21,014 bases of DNA from Hydrogenophaga sp. (GTDB lineage: Bacteria; Pseudomonadota; Gammaproteobacteria; Burkholderiales; Burkholderiaceae_C). Shown piece by piece: positions 7,938-15,978 of this stretch (positions are counted from its first letter, which is position 1; each line of letters starts with the position of its first letter). The position numbers and the translations under genes were made by a program. Under the pieces are notes generated by a model. That model had not been told where the DNA came from, did no database searches, and saw nothing but the letters and a program-made list of their open reading frames with translations. Location of the stretch: NCBI GenBank assembly GCA_021154985.1, contig JAJNQE010000007.1, positions 1-21,014 of the forward strand. The letters run 5' to 3'.

Positions 7938-7969
7938 AAAACCCACCGTGGCAACACGGTGGGTTTTTT
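7938..7969. terminator. Bidirectional intrinsic terminator after the metal cluster
   Basis: A 13-bp perfect stem (AAAACCCACCGTG / CACGGTGGGTTTT) with a GCAA tetraloop is followed by T-rich sequence on the plus strand. On the minus strand the same stem is followed by TTTTGTTCTT, so it can also stop transcripts of the convergent ComEA-like gene that ends at 7988. It marks the right edge of the metal operon. Confidence 0.9.
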
Positions 7970-7987
7970 GTGAGGCTTCCAGTGCGT

Positions 7988-8332
7988 TTACTTGGTCGGC
8001 GGAGCAAGCTTTGTTTCAACCGGCTTCTTCTCCTTGGCCATTTTCTCCACCACTGGCTTCACCACAGGTTTGAACGCGTCACCGTTCACAGTCAGGCCTT
8101 GGGCTGACAGTTTGGTTGCGCGTTTGTCACCGATGCCGGGTACCCTCTGAATCAAGTCTGCCCAGTCTTTGAACGGCGCCGCTTTGCGCTCGTCGAGCAT
8201 CTTGGCCGATGTGGCGGGGCCGATGCCTTTGATGCTGTCCAGGTCGGCCACAGTGGCTTTGTTGATGTCGACGGCGGCGAAACTGGCCGCCATGAACAGT
8301 GCCAGCGAACCGGCCAGGAATTTTTTGAACAT
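7988..8332 (-). CDS. ComEA-like helix-hairpin-helix DNA-binding protein, exported
   Basis: A 114-residue protein whose core matches the ComEA HhH domain (VDINKATVADLDSIKGIGPATSAKMLDER, then WADLIQRVPGIGDKRATKL), with both GIG hairpin turns present. ComEA binds incoming double-stranded DNA in the periplasm during natural transformation. A Sec-type signal (FKKFLAGSLALFMAASFAA) precedes the domain. The start at 8332 is supported by GGAGG four bases upstream of ATG on the minus strand; an in-frame start at 8398 would add 22 residues and hide the signal. The C-terminus is a Lys/Pro-rich tail (KPVVKPVVEKMAKEKKP) not typical of the domain. No other competence gene is nearby, so a role in DNA uptake is plausible but not shown. 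Confidence 0.8.
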   Translation of the reverse strand: MFKKFLAGSLALFMAASFAAVDINKATVADLDSIKGIGPATSAKMLDERKAAPFKDWADLIQRVPGIGDKRATKLSAQGLTVNGDAFKPVVKPVVEKMAKEKKPVETKLAPPTK

Positions 8333-8401
8333 GAGTCCTCCATTTTTGAAGTGGTTTGAACACGCCAGACGGCATCTGTCGCGGAAGCCTGATGGCAAGC
8401 T

Positions 8402-8458
8402 TCAGCTTGGAAATGTAGTTTAAAAATACTAATAAAAAGCTGGAAATCTCCAAGCTGA
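8402..8458. promoter_or_regulatory. AT-rich divergent intergenic region with inverted repeat
   Basis: The arms TCAGCTTGGAAAT (8402-8414) and ATCTCCAAGCTGA (8446-8458) are inverted repeats with one mismatch, separated by an AT-rich stretch (TTTAAAAATACTAATAAAAAG) unlike the GC-rich surroundings. It lies between the leftward ComEA-like gene (start 8332) and the rightward lipoprotein gene (start 8485), so it probably contains their promoters and may contain an operator. No -35/-10 pair could be assigned with confidence. Confidence 0.4.
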
Positions 8459-8484
8459 CAGGTTGTATTTACATCTTTTAAAGT

Positions 8485-9318
8485 ATGTTGCACTGCTTGT
8501 TCGTCCCACTTCCCACTCCGCTGAATGGCGTGTCTGCGTTTTGCCGGCGGCTGGCTTGCTGGGTGGTTCTGGTTGGGCTGGTGGCTTGTTCGGCGCCGGC
8601 CGAGCGCGCAGAGGTTGACGGCGATGCGCCGGTCACGGCGCAGCAACGTGCCTTGAATCAAGTGGTGGGGCAGCTGTTGACCACGCCGCCCAGTGCGTTT
8701 GGATGGCAGCCGTTTGCTTTGCCGGGCAAGCGCCAGGTGTTGTTCGAGCCGGTGGAGGTGGCGGCCCGGCCGGCGTTGCGCGTGAAGGCAGACAACTCGG
8801 TGAGCATCTTGCGGCGCCGGTTTGAGCCGCTGTTGGCCCAGCCTGGGCGCATCTCGTTCGCGTGGCGGGTGGATGCGCTGCCTGCAGGGGCCGATCTTGC
8901 CGCGGCAGACGCCTCGGATTCGCCGGTGGGGATTGTGTTGGGTTTTGAGGGTGACCGAACGCGCTGGTCGCCCAAGATGCACCGGCTTTCCGAGATGAGC
9001 CGCTTGCTCACCGGCGAGGAACTGCCTTACGCCACGCTGGTGTACGTGTGGGGCAACCGGGAAACGCCGGGCACCGTGGTGGTGAATCCGCGCACCGACC
9101 GCATCCGCAAAATGGTGCTCGACAGCGGCACGCGCGACATCGGGGTGTGGCGCAACCATGTGCGCGACGTGCAGGCCGATTTCCGGCTGGCGTTTGGCGA
9201 AGAGCCCGGACCGCTGCGGGTGGTGGCGCTGATGACCGACACCGACAACACGCGCAGCGCGCTCACGGCCTGGTATGGCCCTCTGACGCTGGAGCCCGCA
9301 GACGCAACAAAACCCTGA
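8485..9318 (+). CDS. DUF3047-family lipoprotein of unknown function
   Basis: This 277-residue protein has an N-terminal hydrophobic segment ending in a lipobox (LVAC, Cys35 counted from ATG 8485), so it is probably a membrane-attached lipoprotein. The body shows the conserved blocks I associate with DUF3047: LRVKADNSVSILRRRFEP, ISFAWRVDALPAGADL, YATLVYVWGN, VVNPRTDRIRKMVLDSG, and near the end VVALMTDTDNTRSALTAWYGPL. No catalytic motif is evident and the family's biochemical role is unknown to me. An alternative GTG start at 8530 would give a more standard short signal peptide; neither start has a strong ribosome-binding site. It precedes the importer locus but has its own stop 105 bases before it, so co-regulation is uncertain. 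Confidence 0.75.
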   Translation: MLHCLFVPLPTPLNGVSAFCRRLACWVVLVGLVACSAPAERAEVDGDAPVTAQQRALNQVVGQLLTTPPSAFGWQPFALPGKRQVLFEPVEVAARPALRVKADNSVSILRRRFEPLLAQPGRISFAWRVDALPAGADLAAADASDSPVGIVLGFEGDRTRWSPKMHRLSEMSRLLTGEELPYATLVYVWGNRETPGTVVVNPRTDRIRKMVLDSGTRDIGVWRNHVRDVQADFRLAFGEEPGPLRVVALMTDTDNTRSALTAWYGPLTLEPADATKP

Positions 9319-9423
9319 AGTGCCTCGGGGGAATTGAGCTTCGCGATGCGGGTTACTCCCGGAGCGACAGCGGGAACGTTTGTTGCATAGTCCGTGATCG
9401 TCATCACTGATCAGGGTATTTCA

Positions 9424-11010
9424 ATGCACTCCAACTTTTCCAGTTTCCGCCTTGCCGCTTTGTCGGTGGCACTCGCTGCAACCGCTGGCGGCCTGCACGC
9501 CAAGACCTTCAAGTGGACCAGCGCCAGCGACATCCCGACCTGGGACATCCATTCGCAGAACAACGCCCTGGCCAACGGCATTCACGCGTCGGTGTACGAG
9601 TCGCTGGTGTACTACAACAGCAAGACCTTCAAGCCCGAACCGGTGCTTGCAACGGCGTGGAAGCAGATGACGCCCACGCAGTTGCGCCTGAACCTGCGCA
9701 CCGGTGTGAAGTTCCACGATGGCGCCACCTTCTCGGCCGACGACGCGGTGTTCTCGATTGAGCGCGCGATGACCAAGACCTCGAACTTCGGCATCTACGC
9801 GCAGGGTATCGACAAGGTGGTCAAGGTCGATGCGAACACCATCGACATCTTCACCAAAGATCCCAATCCGGTGTTGCTGAACCAGCTCACCGAGCTGCGC
9901 ATGATGAGCAAGGCCTGGGCTGAGAAGAACAACTCGACCTCGCCCAAAGACATCAAGACGCAAGACGAAAACTTTGCGCACCGCAACGCCAATGGCACCG
10001 GCCCGTTTGTGTTGAAAGAGTGGCAACCCGATCAGAAACTGGTGCTCACCCGGAACCCGAACTGGTGGGGCAAGGCCGAAGGCAACGTGACTGAGGTGAT
10101 TTACACGCCGGTGAAGGCGGTGGCCACGCGCATGGCCGCGCTGCTCTCGGGTGAGGTGGATCTGGTGCTCGACCCCAGCCCACAAGACCTGCCGCGTGTG
10201 CGCTCCGAAGGCACGCTCAAGGTGATTGACGGCATTGAGAACCGCACCATCTTTTTTGGCATGGACCAGTTCCGCAACGAACTGCCGGGCAGCAACATCA
10301 AGGGCAAGAACCCGCTGAAAGACCAGCGTGTCCGCAAGGCGCTCTACCAGGCGATCGACATGAACACCATCGCCCGCGTCACGCTGCGCGGCCTGGGCCA
10401 GCCCACCGGTGCGCTGGTGGCGCCGCAGGTGAACGGCTGGACCGAAGCGGTGCACAAGCGTTATCCCTTTGATGTGGCCGCCGCACAAAAGCTGCTGGCC
10501 GATGCCGGCTACAAGGATGGCTTCGAGGTGGACTTTGCCTGCCCGAACAACCGCTACATCAACGACGAGCAGATCTGCCAGGCTGTCACCGCCATGTGGG
10601 CGCGCATTGGGGTGAAGGCCAAGCTGCGCACCTTGCCGCTGGTGACCTACTTCCCGATGATCCAGCGGTATGAAGCCAGCATTTACATGCTGGGCTGGGG
10701 TGTGCCGACCTTCGATGCGCTCTACAGCCTGCAGTCGCTGGTGCGCTCGGTGGGCGCCGGTGGTGACGGCAACTACAACGTGGGCCGCTACAGCAACCCG
10801 CAGATGGACGCCCTGGTGGAACGCACCAAGAAGGAAACCGACCTGAAACTGCGCACCGAGTTGCTGACCAAAGCCCTGGCGCTGCAGAACGAAGATGTGG
10901 CGCACATTCCACTGCACAACCAGGTGATTCCGTGGGCGATGAAGAAGAACATCAGCGTGGTGCACCGCGCCGACAACCGGCTGGACTGGCGCCTGATCAA
11001 GGTAAACTGA
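9424..11010 (+). CDS. Peptide-class ABC transporter solute-binding protein (SBP family 5), first copy
   Basis: A 528-residue periplasmic binding protein of the DppA/OppA class, which captures peptide-like substrates for an ABC importer. Translation from ATG 9424 (AGGG seven bases upstream) gives a Sec signal ending near GGLHA. There is no lipobox, so it is soluble. Family landmarks are ASVYESLVYY...PEPVLATAWKQ, the SBP5 signature block LNLRTGVKFHDGATFSADD, NGTGPFVLKEW, and VRKALYQAIDMNTI. The block CPNNRYINDEQICQAV recurs almost unchanged in the second SBP of this locus. A hairpin terminator just after the stop should make this the most abundant product of the operon. Substrate is not deducible; the neighbouring M20 hydrolase points to peptides or N-acyl amino acids. 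Confidence 0.9.
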   Translation: MHSNFSSFRLAALSVALAATAGGLHAKTFKWTSASDIPTWDIHSQNNALANGIHASVYESLVYYNSKTFKPEPVLATAWKQMTPTQLRLNLRTGVKFHDGATFSADDAVFSIERAMTKTSNFGIYAQGIDKVVKVDANTIDIFTKDPNPVLLNQLTELRMMSKAWAEKNNSTSPKDIKTQDENFAHRNANGTGPFVLKEWQPDQKLVLTRNPNWWGKAEGNVTEVIYTPVKAVATRMAALLSGEVDLVLDPSPQDLPRVRSEGTLKVIDGIENRTIFFGMDQFRNELPGSNIKGKNPLKDQRVRKALYQAIDMNTIARVTLRGLGQPTGALVAPQVNGWTEAVHKRYPFDVAAAQKLLADAGYKDGFEVDFACPNNRYINDEQICQAVTAMWARIGVKAKLRTLPLVTYFPMIQRYEASIYMLGWGVPTFDALYSLQSLVRSVGAGGDGNYNVGRYSNPQMDALVERTKKETDLKLRTELLTKALALQNEDVAHIPLHNQVIPWAMKKNISVVHRADNRLDWRLIKVN

Positions 11011-11039
11011 TTTCAGCCCCTTGTTCACATAACAGGCAG

Positions 11040-11079
11040 AGGGTCGCTCACCCAGCGGTGCGACCCTTTTTCATTTTTT
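11040..11079 (+). terminator. Terminator or attenuator between SBP1 and the DppB-like gene
   Basis: An 8-bp stem (AGGGTCGC / GCGACCCT) with a 12-base loop is followed by TTTTCATTTTTT, a classical intrinsic terminator layout. It stands between the solute-binding protein gene and the permease gene, whose ATG is only six bases after the T-run. Partial read-through here would yield the high SBP-to-permease ratio typical of ABC importers. Confidence 0.75.
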
Positions 11080-11085
11080 CCCACG

Positions 11086-12066
11086 ATGTTTGCATTCATT
11101 CTCCGGCGGCTGGCGCAAGCCGTGATCGTCATGGTCAGCGTCGCGCTGATCGCTTTCATGTTGTTTCAGTACGTGGGCGACCCGGTGGTGTTTTTGCTGG
11201 GGCAAGACGCCACAGCCGAGCAGGTCCGCGAACTGCGCGCCGACCTGGGCCTGGACCAACCGTTCTTCGTGCAGTTCTGGCATTTCCTGGCCAATGCGGT
11301 TCAGGGCGAATTCGGTTTGAGCTTGCGCCAGGGCGCCAAGGTGTCGCGCCTGATTGCCGAGCGCCTGCCGGCCACGCTGGAGTTGGCCACAGTGGCCGCT
11401 GTGCTGGCGCTCGCGGTGGGCATTCCGATGGGGGTGTATGCAGCGCTCAAGCGAGGCACTTTCCTGAGCCAGGTGTTCATGACCGTGTCGCTGCTTGGCG
11501 TTTCACTGCCCACCTTCCTCATCGGCATCTTGCTGATCCTGGTGTTCGCCGTGAACCTGGGCTGGTTCCCCAGCTTTGGTCGGGGCGATGTGGTGCAAAT
11601 CGGCTGGTGGTCCACGGGATTGCTCACCGCCAAAGGCTGGCTGCACATCACCTTGCCCGCCATCACGCTGGCCATCTTCCAGCTCACGCTGATCATGTGG
11701 CTGGTGCGCGCCGAAATGCTGGAGGTGCTGCGCACCGACTACATCAAGTTCGCACGGGCCCGGGGTCTGACGGACCGCGCGGTGCACTTCGGCCACGCAC
11801 TGAAAAACACGCTGGTGCCGGTGATGACCATCACGGGTCTGCAACTGGGCGGCCTGATCGCATTTGCCATCATCACCGAGACGGTGTTTCAGTGGCCCGG
11901 GATGGGGCTGTTGTTCATCCAGGCCGTGACCTTTGCCGACATTCCGGTGATGGCGGCCTACCTGTGCCTGATCGCGCTGATTTTCGTGGTGATCAACCTG
12001 ATCGTGGACTTGCTGTATTTCGCCGTCGACCCCCGTTTGCGCGTTGAAAAATCCGGCGGCCACTGA
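11086..12066 (+). CDS. dppB: DppB-like ABC transporter permease
   Basis: This 326-residue inner-membrane permease belongs to the DppB/OppB type. It opens with the family's N-terminal TM helix (FILRRLAQAVIVMVSVALIAFMLF) and has the loop DLGLDQPFFVQFWHFLANAVQGEFGLSL, several further TM helices, the EAA-type ATPase-contact loop (FARARGLTDRAVHFGHALKNTLVPV) and the near-C-terminal IITETVFQWPGMGLL. The ATG at 11086 has no recognisable Shine-Dalgarno, because the preceding bases are the T-run of a terminator and CCCACG, so translation is probably weak. The symbol reflects family and locus position, not proven substrate. The M20 hydrolase gene begins 12 bases after its stop. Confidence 0.88.
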   Translation: MFAFILRRLAQAVIVMVSVALIAFMLFQYVGDPVVFLLGQDATAEQVRELRADLGLDQPFFVQFWHFLANAVQGEFGLSLRQGAKVSRLIAERLPATLELATVAAVLALAVGIPMGVYAALKRGTFLSQVFMTVSLLGVSLPTFLIGILLILVFAVNLGWFPSFGRGDVVQIGWWSTGLLTAKGWLHITLPAITLAIFQLTLIMWLVRAEMLEVLRTDYIKFARARGLTDRAVHFGHALKNTLVPVMTITGLQLGGLIAFAIITETVFQWPGMGLLFIQAVTFADIPVMAAYLCLIALIFVVINLIVDLLYFAVDPRLRVEKSGGH

Positions 12067-12078
12067 ACCCCACCCGAC

Positions 12079-13359
12079 ATGCTCACCTCTCGCATCAAGG
12101 CCCACGGTCGCGCGTTTGCGCACATCGCGACATTCCACCCCGAGCTGACCGCGCTGCGACGCGATCTGCACGCGCATCCCGAAATCGGCTTTGAAGAGCA
12201 CTACACCGCGCAGCGCGTGGTGGAGTCGCTCAAGGTGTGTGGGGTGGACGAGATCCACACCGGCATCGGCAAGACCGGCGTGGTGGCGGTGATTCATGGT
12301 CAGCGCCGCGAGAGCGGCCGCATGATCGGCTTGCGTGCCGACATGGACGCTTTGCCGATGACCGAGCACAACGACTTTGCCTGGAAGTCCACCAAGCCCG
12401 GGATGATGCACGGCTGCGGTCACAACGGCCACACCACCATGCTGGTGGGCGCCGCGCGCTACCTCGCCGAGACGCGGCAGTTTGACGGCACGGCGGTGCT
12501 GATCTTCCAGCCCGGCGAAGAAGGTTTTGCCGGAGCCAAGGCCATGATCGAAGATGGTTTGTTCGAGCGCTTTCCGGTGCAGGCGGTTTATGGCATGCAC
12601 AACTGGCCGCAGATGAAGCCGGGCACGGTGGGCGTGAATCCGGGACCGATGATGGCCTCGGCCGATCGCATCACCATCGAGATCACCGGCAAGGGCGGTC
12701 ACGGCGCGCACCCGTACCAGACGGTGGACCCGGTGCTGGTGTCGGCCCACATCATCACCGCCGTGCAGAGCATCGTCTCGCGCAACGTGCGCGCGATCGA
12801 CAGCGCGGTCATCAGCATTTGCGCCATGCAGGCCGGCGACATGGGCGCCTTCAGCGTGACGCCGGGCAAGGCCACGCTGGTGGGCACGGTGCGGACCTTC
12901 AATGCCGAAGTGCAGAACCTGATCGAGCAGCGCCTGCAGGAGGTGTGCTCCGGCGTGGCGCTGGGGCTGGGTGCAGCGGCCCACGTGAAATACGAACGCA
13001 TCTACCCCGCCACCATCAACAGCCCTGCCGAAGCCCGCTTTGCGGCTGATGTGGCACAGAAGCTTCTGGGCCACGACCATGTCGACCGCAACATGGATCC
13101 CAGCATGGGGGCCGAAGATTTTTCGTTCATGCTGCAAGCGAAACCCGGCGCCTACTTGCGCCTGGGGCAGGGCTTGGAGAGCGGCATGGGCGGCTGCTAC
13201 CTGCACAACAGCCGCTACGATTTCAACGACGAGGTGCTGCCCCTGGGCGCCGCGTTGCACGCAGGCCTGATCGAACACGGCATGCCGCTGACCGAGGCCC
13301 ACGCCAAGGCCGCGCAATCCACCACCCCAGTTTCCAACCACGCAAGGAGCGATGCATGA
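12079..13359 (+). CDS. M20-family metallo-amidohydrolase (hippurate hydrolase/aminoacylase type)
   Basis: A 426-residue cytoplasmic hydrolase of the M20D type, which removes acyl groups from N-acyl amino acids or cleaves short peptides. The N-terminus LRRDLHAHPEIGFEEH is characteristic. Metal and catalytic residues are all present: RADMDALP (D88/D90), HGCGHNGH (C113, H115), PGEEG (E147/E148), MHN (H174) and LHNS (H376). GKGGHGAHP marks the lid/dimerisation domain. There is no signal peptide, so it would act on imported substrate. The gene sits between the DppB-like permease and the second solute-binding protein, an arrangement that links hydrolysis to import. The stop overlaps the next start (ATGA at 13356). 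The acyl group cleaved cannot be told from sequence. Confidence 0.9.
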   Translation: MLTSRIKAHGRAFAHIATFHPELTALRRDLHAHPEIGFEEHYTAQRVVESLKVCGVDEIHTGIGKTGVVAVIHGQRRESGRMIGLRADMDALPMTEHNDFAWKSTKPGMMHGCGHNGHTTMLVGAARYLAETRQFDGTAVLIFQPGEEGFAGAKAMIEDGLFERFPVQAVYGMHNWPQMKPGTVGVNPGPMMASADRITIEITGKGGHGAHPYQTVDPVLVSAHIITAVQSIVSRNVRAIDSAVISICAMQAGDMGAFSVTPGKATLVGTVRTFNAEVQNLIEQRLQEVCSGVALGLGAAAHVKYERIYPATINSPAEARFAADVAQKLLGHDHVDRNMDPSMGAEDFSFMLQAKPGAYLRLGQGLESGMGGCYLHNSRYDFNDEVLPLGAALHAGLIEHGMPLTEAHAKAAQSTTPVSNHARSDA

Positions 13360-14933
13360 AGTTCAACAAGTCGATGATCACGGGTCTCGTGATGGGCGCT
13401 GTGTTCGCCATGGGCTCGGCACAGGCCCAGACCATCCGCATCGGCAACCAGGGTGATGCGCTCTCCATGGACCCGCATTCGCTCAACGAATCGTTGCAGC
13501 TCAGCGTGACGAACAACGTGTACGAGCCGCTGGTGGGCCGTGACCGCAACCTGGGTCTGGTGCCCGCGCTGGCCACCAGCTGGAAGCAGACTTCGCCCAG
13601 CGTGTGGCGCTTCGAACTGCGCAAGGGCGTGAAGTTTCACGACGGTGCGCCCTTCACCGCAGACGATGTGTTGTTCACCTTTGCGCGCGCTTCGGGTGAA
13701 GGCTCGGACATGAAGAGCTACACCAACGACGTGAAGGAGATTCGCAAGGTCAACGACTTCGCGGTCGAGATTGAAACCAAGGGCCCGTTCCCGATCTTGC
13801 CCGACGTGCTCTCGCTGCTGTTCATCATGAACAAGAAGTGGTCCGAAGAAAACCAGGCCACGCGTCCGGTGGACCGGCGCAAGGGCATCGAAAACGCGGC
13901 CTCGTTCCGCGCCAACGGCACCGGTCCGTTCCGTCTGCGCGAGCGACAGCCCAACATCAAGACCAGCTTCGTGCGCAATGGCAACTACTGGGGCAAGATC
14001 GAAGGCAATGTGATCAATGTGGAGTACACGCCCATCGGCAACGACTCCACGCGCGTGGCGGCGCTGCTCTCGGGGCAGGTGGACGTGATCGAGCCGGTGC
14101 CGCTGCAAGACGTGGCGCGCATCAACGCCAGCGGCAAGAGCAAGGTGATGCAAGGCCCCGAGCTGCGCACCATCTTTCTCGGCATGGACCAGAAGCGCGA
14201 CGAACTGCTGTTCTCGAATGTGAAGGGCAAGAACCCGTTCAAGGACAAGCGCGTGCGCCAGGCCTTCTACCAGGCGATCGACATCAACGGCATCCAGCGC
14301 ACCGTGATGCGCGGCGCCTCCAAGCCCACGGCGCTGATGGTGGGGCCCGGCATCAACGGCTTTGACGAGTCGATGAACACCCGCTTGCCGTACGACCCCG
14401 ATGCGGCGAAGAAACTGCTCACCGAGGCCGGCTACCCCAACGGTTTCGAGGTGGCCATGAATTGCCCGAACGACCGTTATGTGAACGACGCAGCGATCTG
14501 CCAGGCGGTGGCCGCAAGCCTGGCTCGCGTGGGCGTGAAGATCCTGTTGCAGGCCGAGACCAAGGGCACCTACTTCCCCAAGATCCTCAAGCGCGACACC
14601 AGCTTCTACATGCTGGGCTGGACCCCGGGCACCTACGATTCGCACAACGCGCTGAACGCGTTGATGCGCTGTGTGGACGACAAGGGTAGCGGCCAGTTCA
14701 ACCTGGGTGCGTATTGCAACCCCAAGCTCGACGAGCTCACGGTGCAGATCCAGTCGGAAACCGACAAAACCAAGCGCGACGCGTTGATCAAGCAGGCTTT
14801 CAAGCTGCACTCTGACGACATCGGGCATTTGCCGCTGCACCAGCAGGCGCTCGCCTGGGGCGTGGCCAGCAACGTGACCCTGGTCCAGGTGGCAGACAAC
14901 TTCATGCCTTTCCGATACATGTCTGTGAAGTAG
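13356..14933 (+). CDS. Peptide-class ABC transporter solute-binding protein (SBP family 5), second copy
   Basis: This is a 525-residue periplasmic binding protein of the DppA/OppA class. AGGAG upstream and an ATGA overlap with the hydrolase stop fix the start at 13356. The signal peptide ends near GSAQA with no lipobox. Landmarks are NNVYEPLVGRDRNLGLVPALATSWKQ, FELRKGVKFHDGAPFTADD, ANGTGPFRLRE, VRQAFYQAIDINGI and CPNDRYVNDAAICQAV. The last block and TYFPKILKRDTSFYMLGW closely mirror the first SBP, so the two are paralogues of one subfamily. They differ in the N-terminal third and in the region after residue 130, which suggests different ligands. It is followed by a GC-rich hairpin repeat that separates it from the DppC-like gene. 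Confidence 0.9.
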   Translation: MKFNKSMITGLVMGAVFAMGSAQAQTIRIGNQGDALSMDPHSLNESLQLSVTNNVYEPLVGRDRNLGLVPALATSWKQTSPSVWRFELRKGVKFHDGAPFTADDVLFTFARASGEGSDMKSYTNDVKEIRKVNDFAVEIETKGPFPILPDVLSLLFIMNKKWSEENQATRPVDRRKGIENAASFRANGTGPFRLRERQPNIKTSFVRNGNYWGKIEGNVINVEYTPIGNDSTRVAALLSGQVDVIEPVPLQDVARINASGKSKVMQGPELRTIFLGMDQKRDELLFSNVKGKNPFKDKRVRQAFYQAIDINGIQRTVMRGASKPTALMVGPGINGFDESMNTRLPYDPDAAKKLLTEAGYPNGFEVAMNCPNDRYVNDAAICQAVAASLARVGVKILLQAETKGTYFPKILKRDTSFYMLGWTPGTYDSHNALNALMRCVDDKGSGQFNLGAYCNPKLDELTVQIQSETDKTKRDALIKQAFKLHSDDIGHLPLHQQALAWGVASNVTLVQVADNFMPFRYMSVK

Positions 14934-14935
14934 AA

Positions 14936-15036
14936 AGCCCCCCCTGCGCCGCCTGCGGCGGCTTCCCCCCGGTGGGGGGACGCACGCTGGGGCCGGCGGA
15001 GCCGGACCCTCGCGAGCCCTGGCCTGGCGCTCTTTC
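14936..15036 (+). repeat. GC-rich multi-hairpin (REP-like) intergenic repeat
   Basis: The stretch holds at least three compact stem-loops: GCCGCC-TGC-GGCGGC (14948-14962), CCCCCC-GGT-GGGGGG (14965-14979) and CCGGC-GGA-GCCGG (14993-15005), then the palindrome CTCGCGAG. From memory, this style of C-run/G-run hairpin block is common between genes of Comamonadaceae. It lies inside the operon between SBP2 and the DppC-like gene, where it may protect upstream mRNA from 3' decay or attenuate downstream transcription. There is no T-tract. Confidence 0.65.
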
Positions 15037-15062
15037 ACTCGTTGCGTTTCAAGGAATTCCCG

Positions 15063-15974
15063 TTGACTTCTCTTCTGCACCGCTGGCTCGACAGCGATGT
15101 CGGCCACAGCTTCCGGACCTCACCCACCGCCATCGTGGCGGCCGTGATTGCGTTTATCTGCATCTTCTGCGCCGTGTTTGCGCCGTGGGTTGCGCCACAC
15201 AACCCGTTTGATCTGGCCACGCTGGAGCTCTCCAACGCGCGGCTGCCGCCGGCCTGGAGCCCCGAGGGATCGAGCAACTTCCTGCTGGGCACGGACGATC
15301 AGGGCCGGGACATTCTCTCGGCGTTGATGTATGGCGCGCGCATTTCCCTGGCGGTGGGCCTGGCCTCGGTGGTGCTCTCGGTGGTGATCGGGGTGTCGTT
15401 TGGCCTGGCCGCCGGTTTTCTGGGCGGCTGGGTCGACAGCCTGCTCATGCGTTTGTGCGACGTGATGCTGTCGTTTCCCGCCATCCTGGTGGCGCTGCTG
15501 ATCGCCGGCGTGGGCCGAGCGCTGTTTCCCAATGCACACGAGGCGCTGGCTTTCGGCGTGCTCATCATCTCGATCACGCTCACCGGCTGGGTGCAGTACG
15601 CGCGCACGGTGCGCGGCTCCACGCTGGTGGAGCGCAACAAGGAATACGTGCAGGCCGCTCGGGTGACCGGTGTGGCGCCGCTGCGCATCATGCGCAGCCA
15701 TGTGCTGCCCAACGTCATGGGTCCGGTGCTGGTGCTGGCCACGATCCAGGTGGCCACGGCCATCATCACCGAAGCCACGCTCTCTTTCCTGGGGGTAGGC
15801 GCGCCGCCCACTTCTCCGTCCCTGGGTACGTTGATCCGTGTGGGCAACGACTATCTGTTCTCCGGCGAGTGGTGGATCACCATTTTCCCCGGCGCCATGC
15901 TGGTGCTGATCGCACTCAGCGTGAACCTGCTCGGCGACTGGCTGCGCGACGCGTTGAACCCGCGACTCCGATAA
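15063..15974 (+). CDS. dppC: DppC-like ABC transporter permease
   Basis: A 303-residue inner-membrane permease of the DppC/OppC type. Characteristic features are an N-terminal cytoplasmic segment before the first TM helix (AIVAAVIAFICIFCAVFAPWVAP), the family signature LGTDDQGRDILSALMYGARISL, further TM helices, the EAA loop (YVQAARVTGVAPLRIMRSHVLPNVMGP) and the C-terminal LSVNLLGDWLRDALNPRLR. No ATG is available. TTG at 15063 is chosen because AAGGAA (15051-15056) is correctly spaced before it; another in-frame TTG at 15042 lacks this. The rare start may lower expression relative to SBP2. The next gene begins four bases after its stop. Confidence 0.88.
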   Translation: MTSLLHRWLDSDVGHSFRTSPTAIVAAVIAFICIFCAVFAPWVAPHNPFDLATLELSNARLPPAWSPEGSSNFLLGTDDQGRDILSALMYGARISLAVGLASVVLSVVIGVSFGLAAGFLGGWVDSLLMRLCDVMLSFPAILVALLIAGVGRALFPNAHEALAFGVLIISITLTGWVQYARTVRGSTLVERNKEYVQAARVTGVAPLRIMRSHVLPNVMGPVLVLATIQVATAIITEATLSFLGVGAPPTSPSLGTLIRVGNDYLFSGEWWITIFPGAMLVLIALSVNLLGDWLRDALNPRLR

Positions 15975-15978
15975 CAAC

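Noticed and set aside
1..7969. Complete composite transposon carrying the czc genes
   Set aside because: IS sequence is visible on the left side only; there is none between 7880 and 7988, so a composite element is not supported within the window.
9421..11028. 535-codon open frame on the minus strand antisense to SBP1
   Set aside because: It is an antisense shadow of the SBP1 gene with no domain or ribosome-binding support.
11503..13341. 612-codon open frame on the minus strand antisense to the M20 gene and the permease
   Set aside because: It has low-complexity His/Arg/Gln-rich composition and lies fully opposite two genes with intact family motifs.
13215..15107. 630-codon open frame on the minus strand antisense to SBP2
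   Set aside because: It mirrors the codon pattern of the strongly supported SBP2 gene, is rich in His/Arg/Gln as GC-rich antisense frames are, and shows no recognisable domain.
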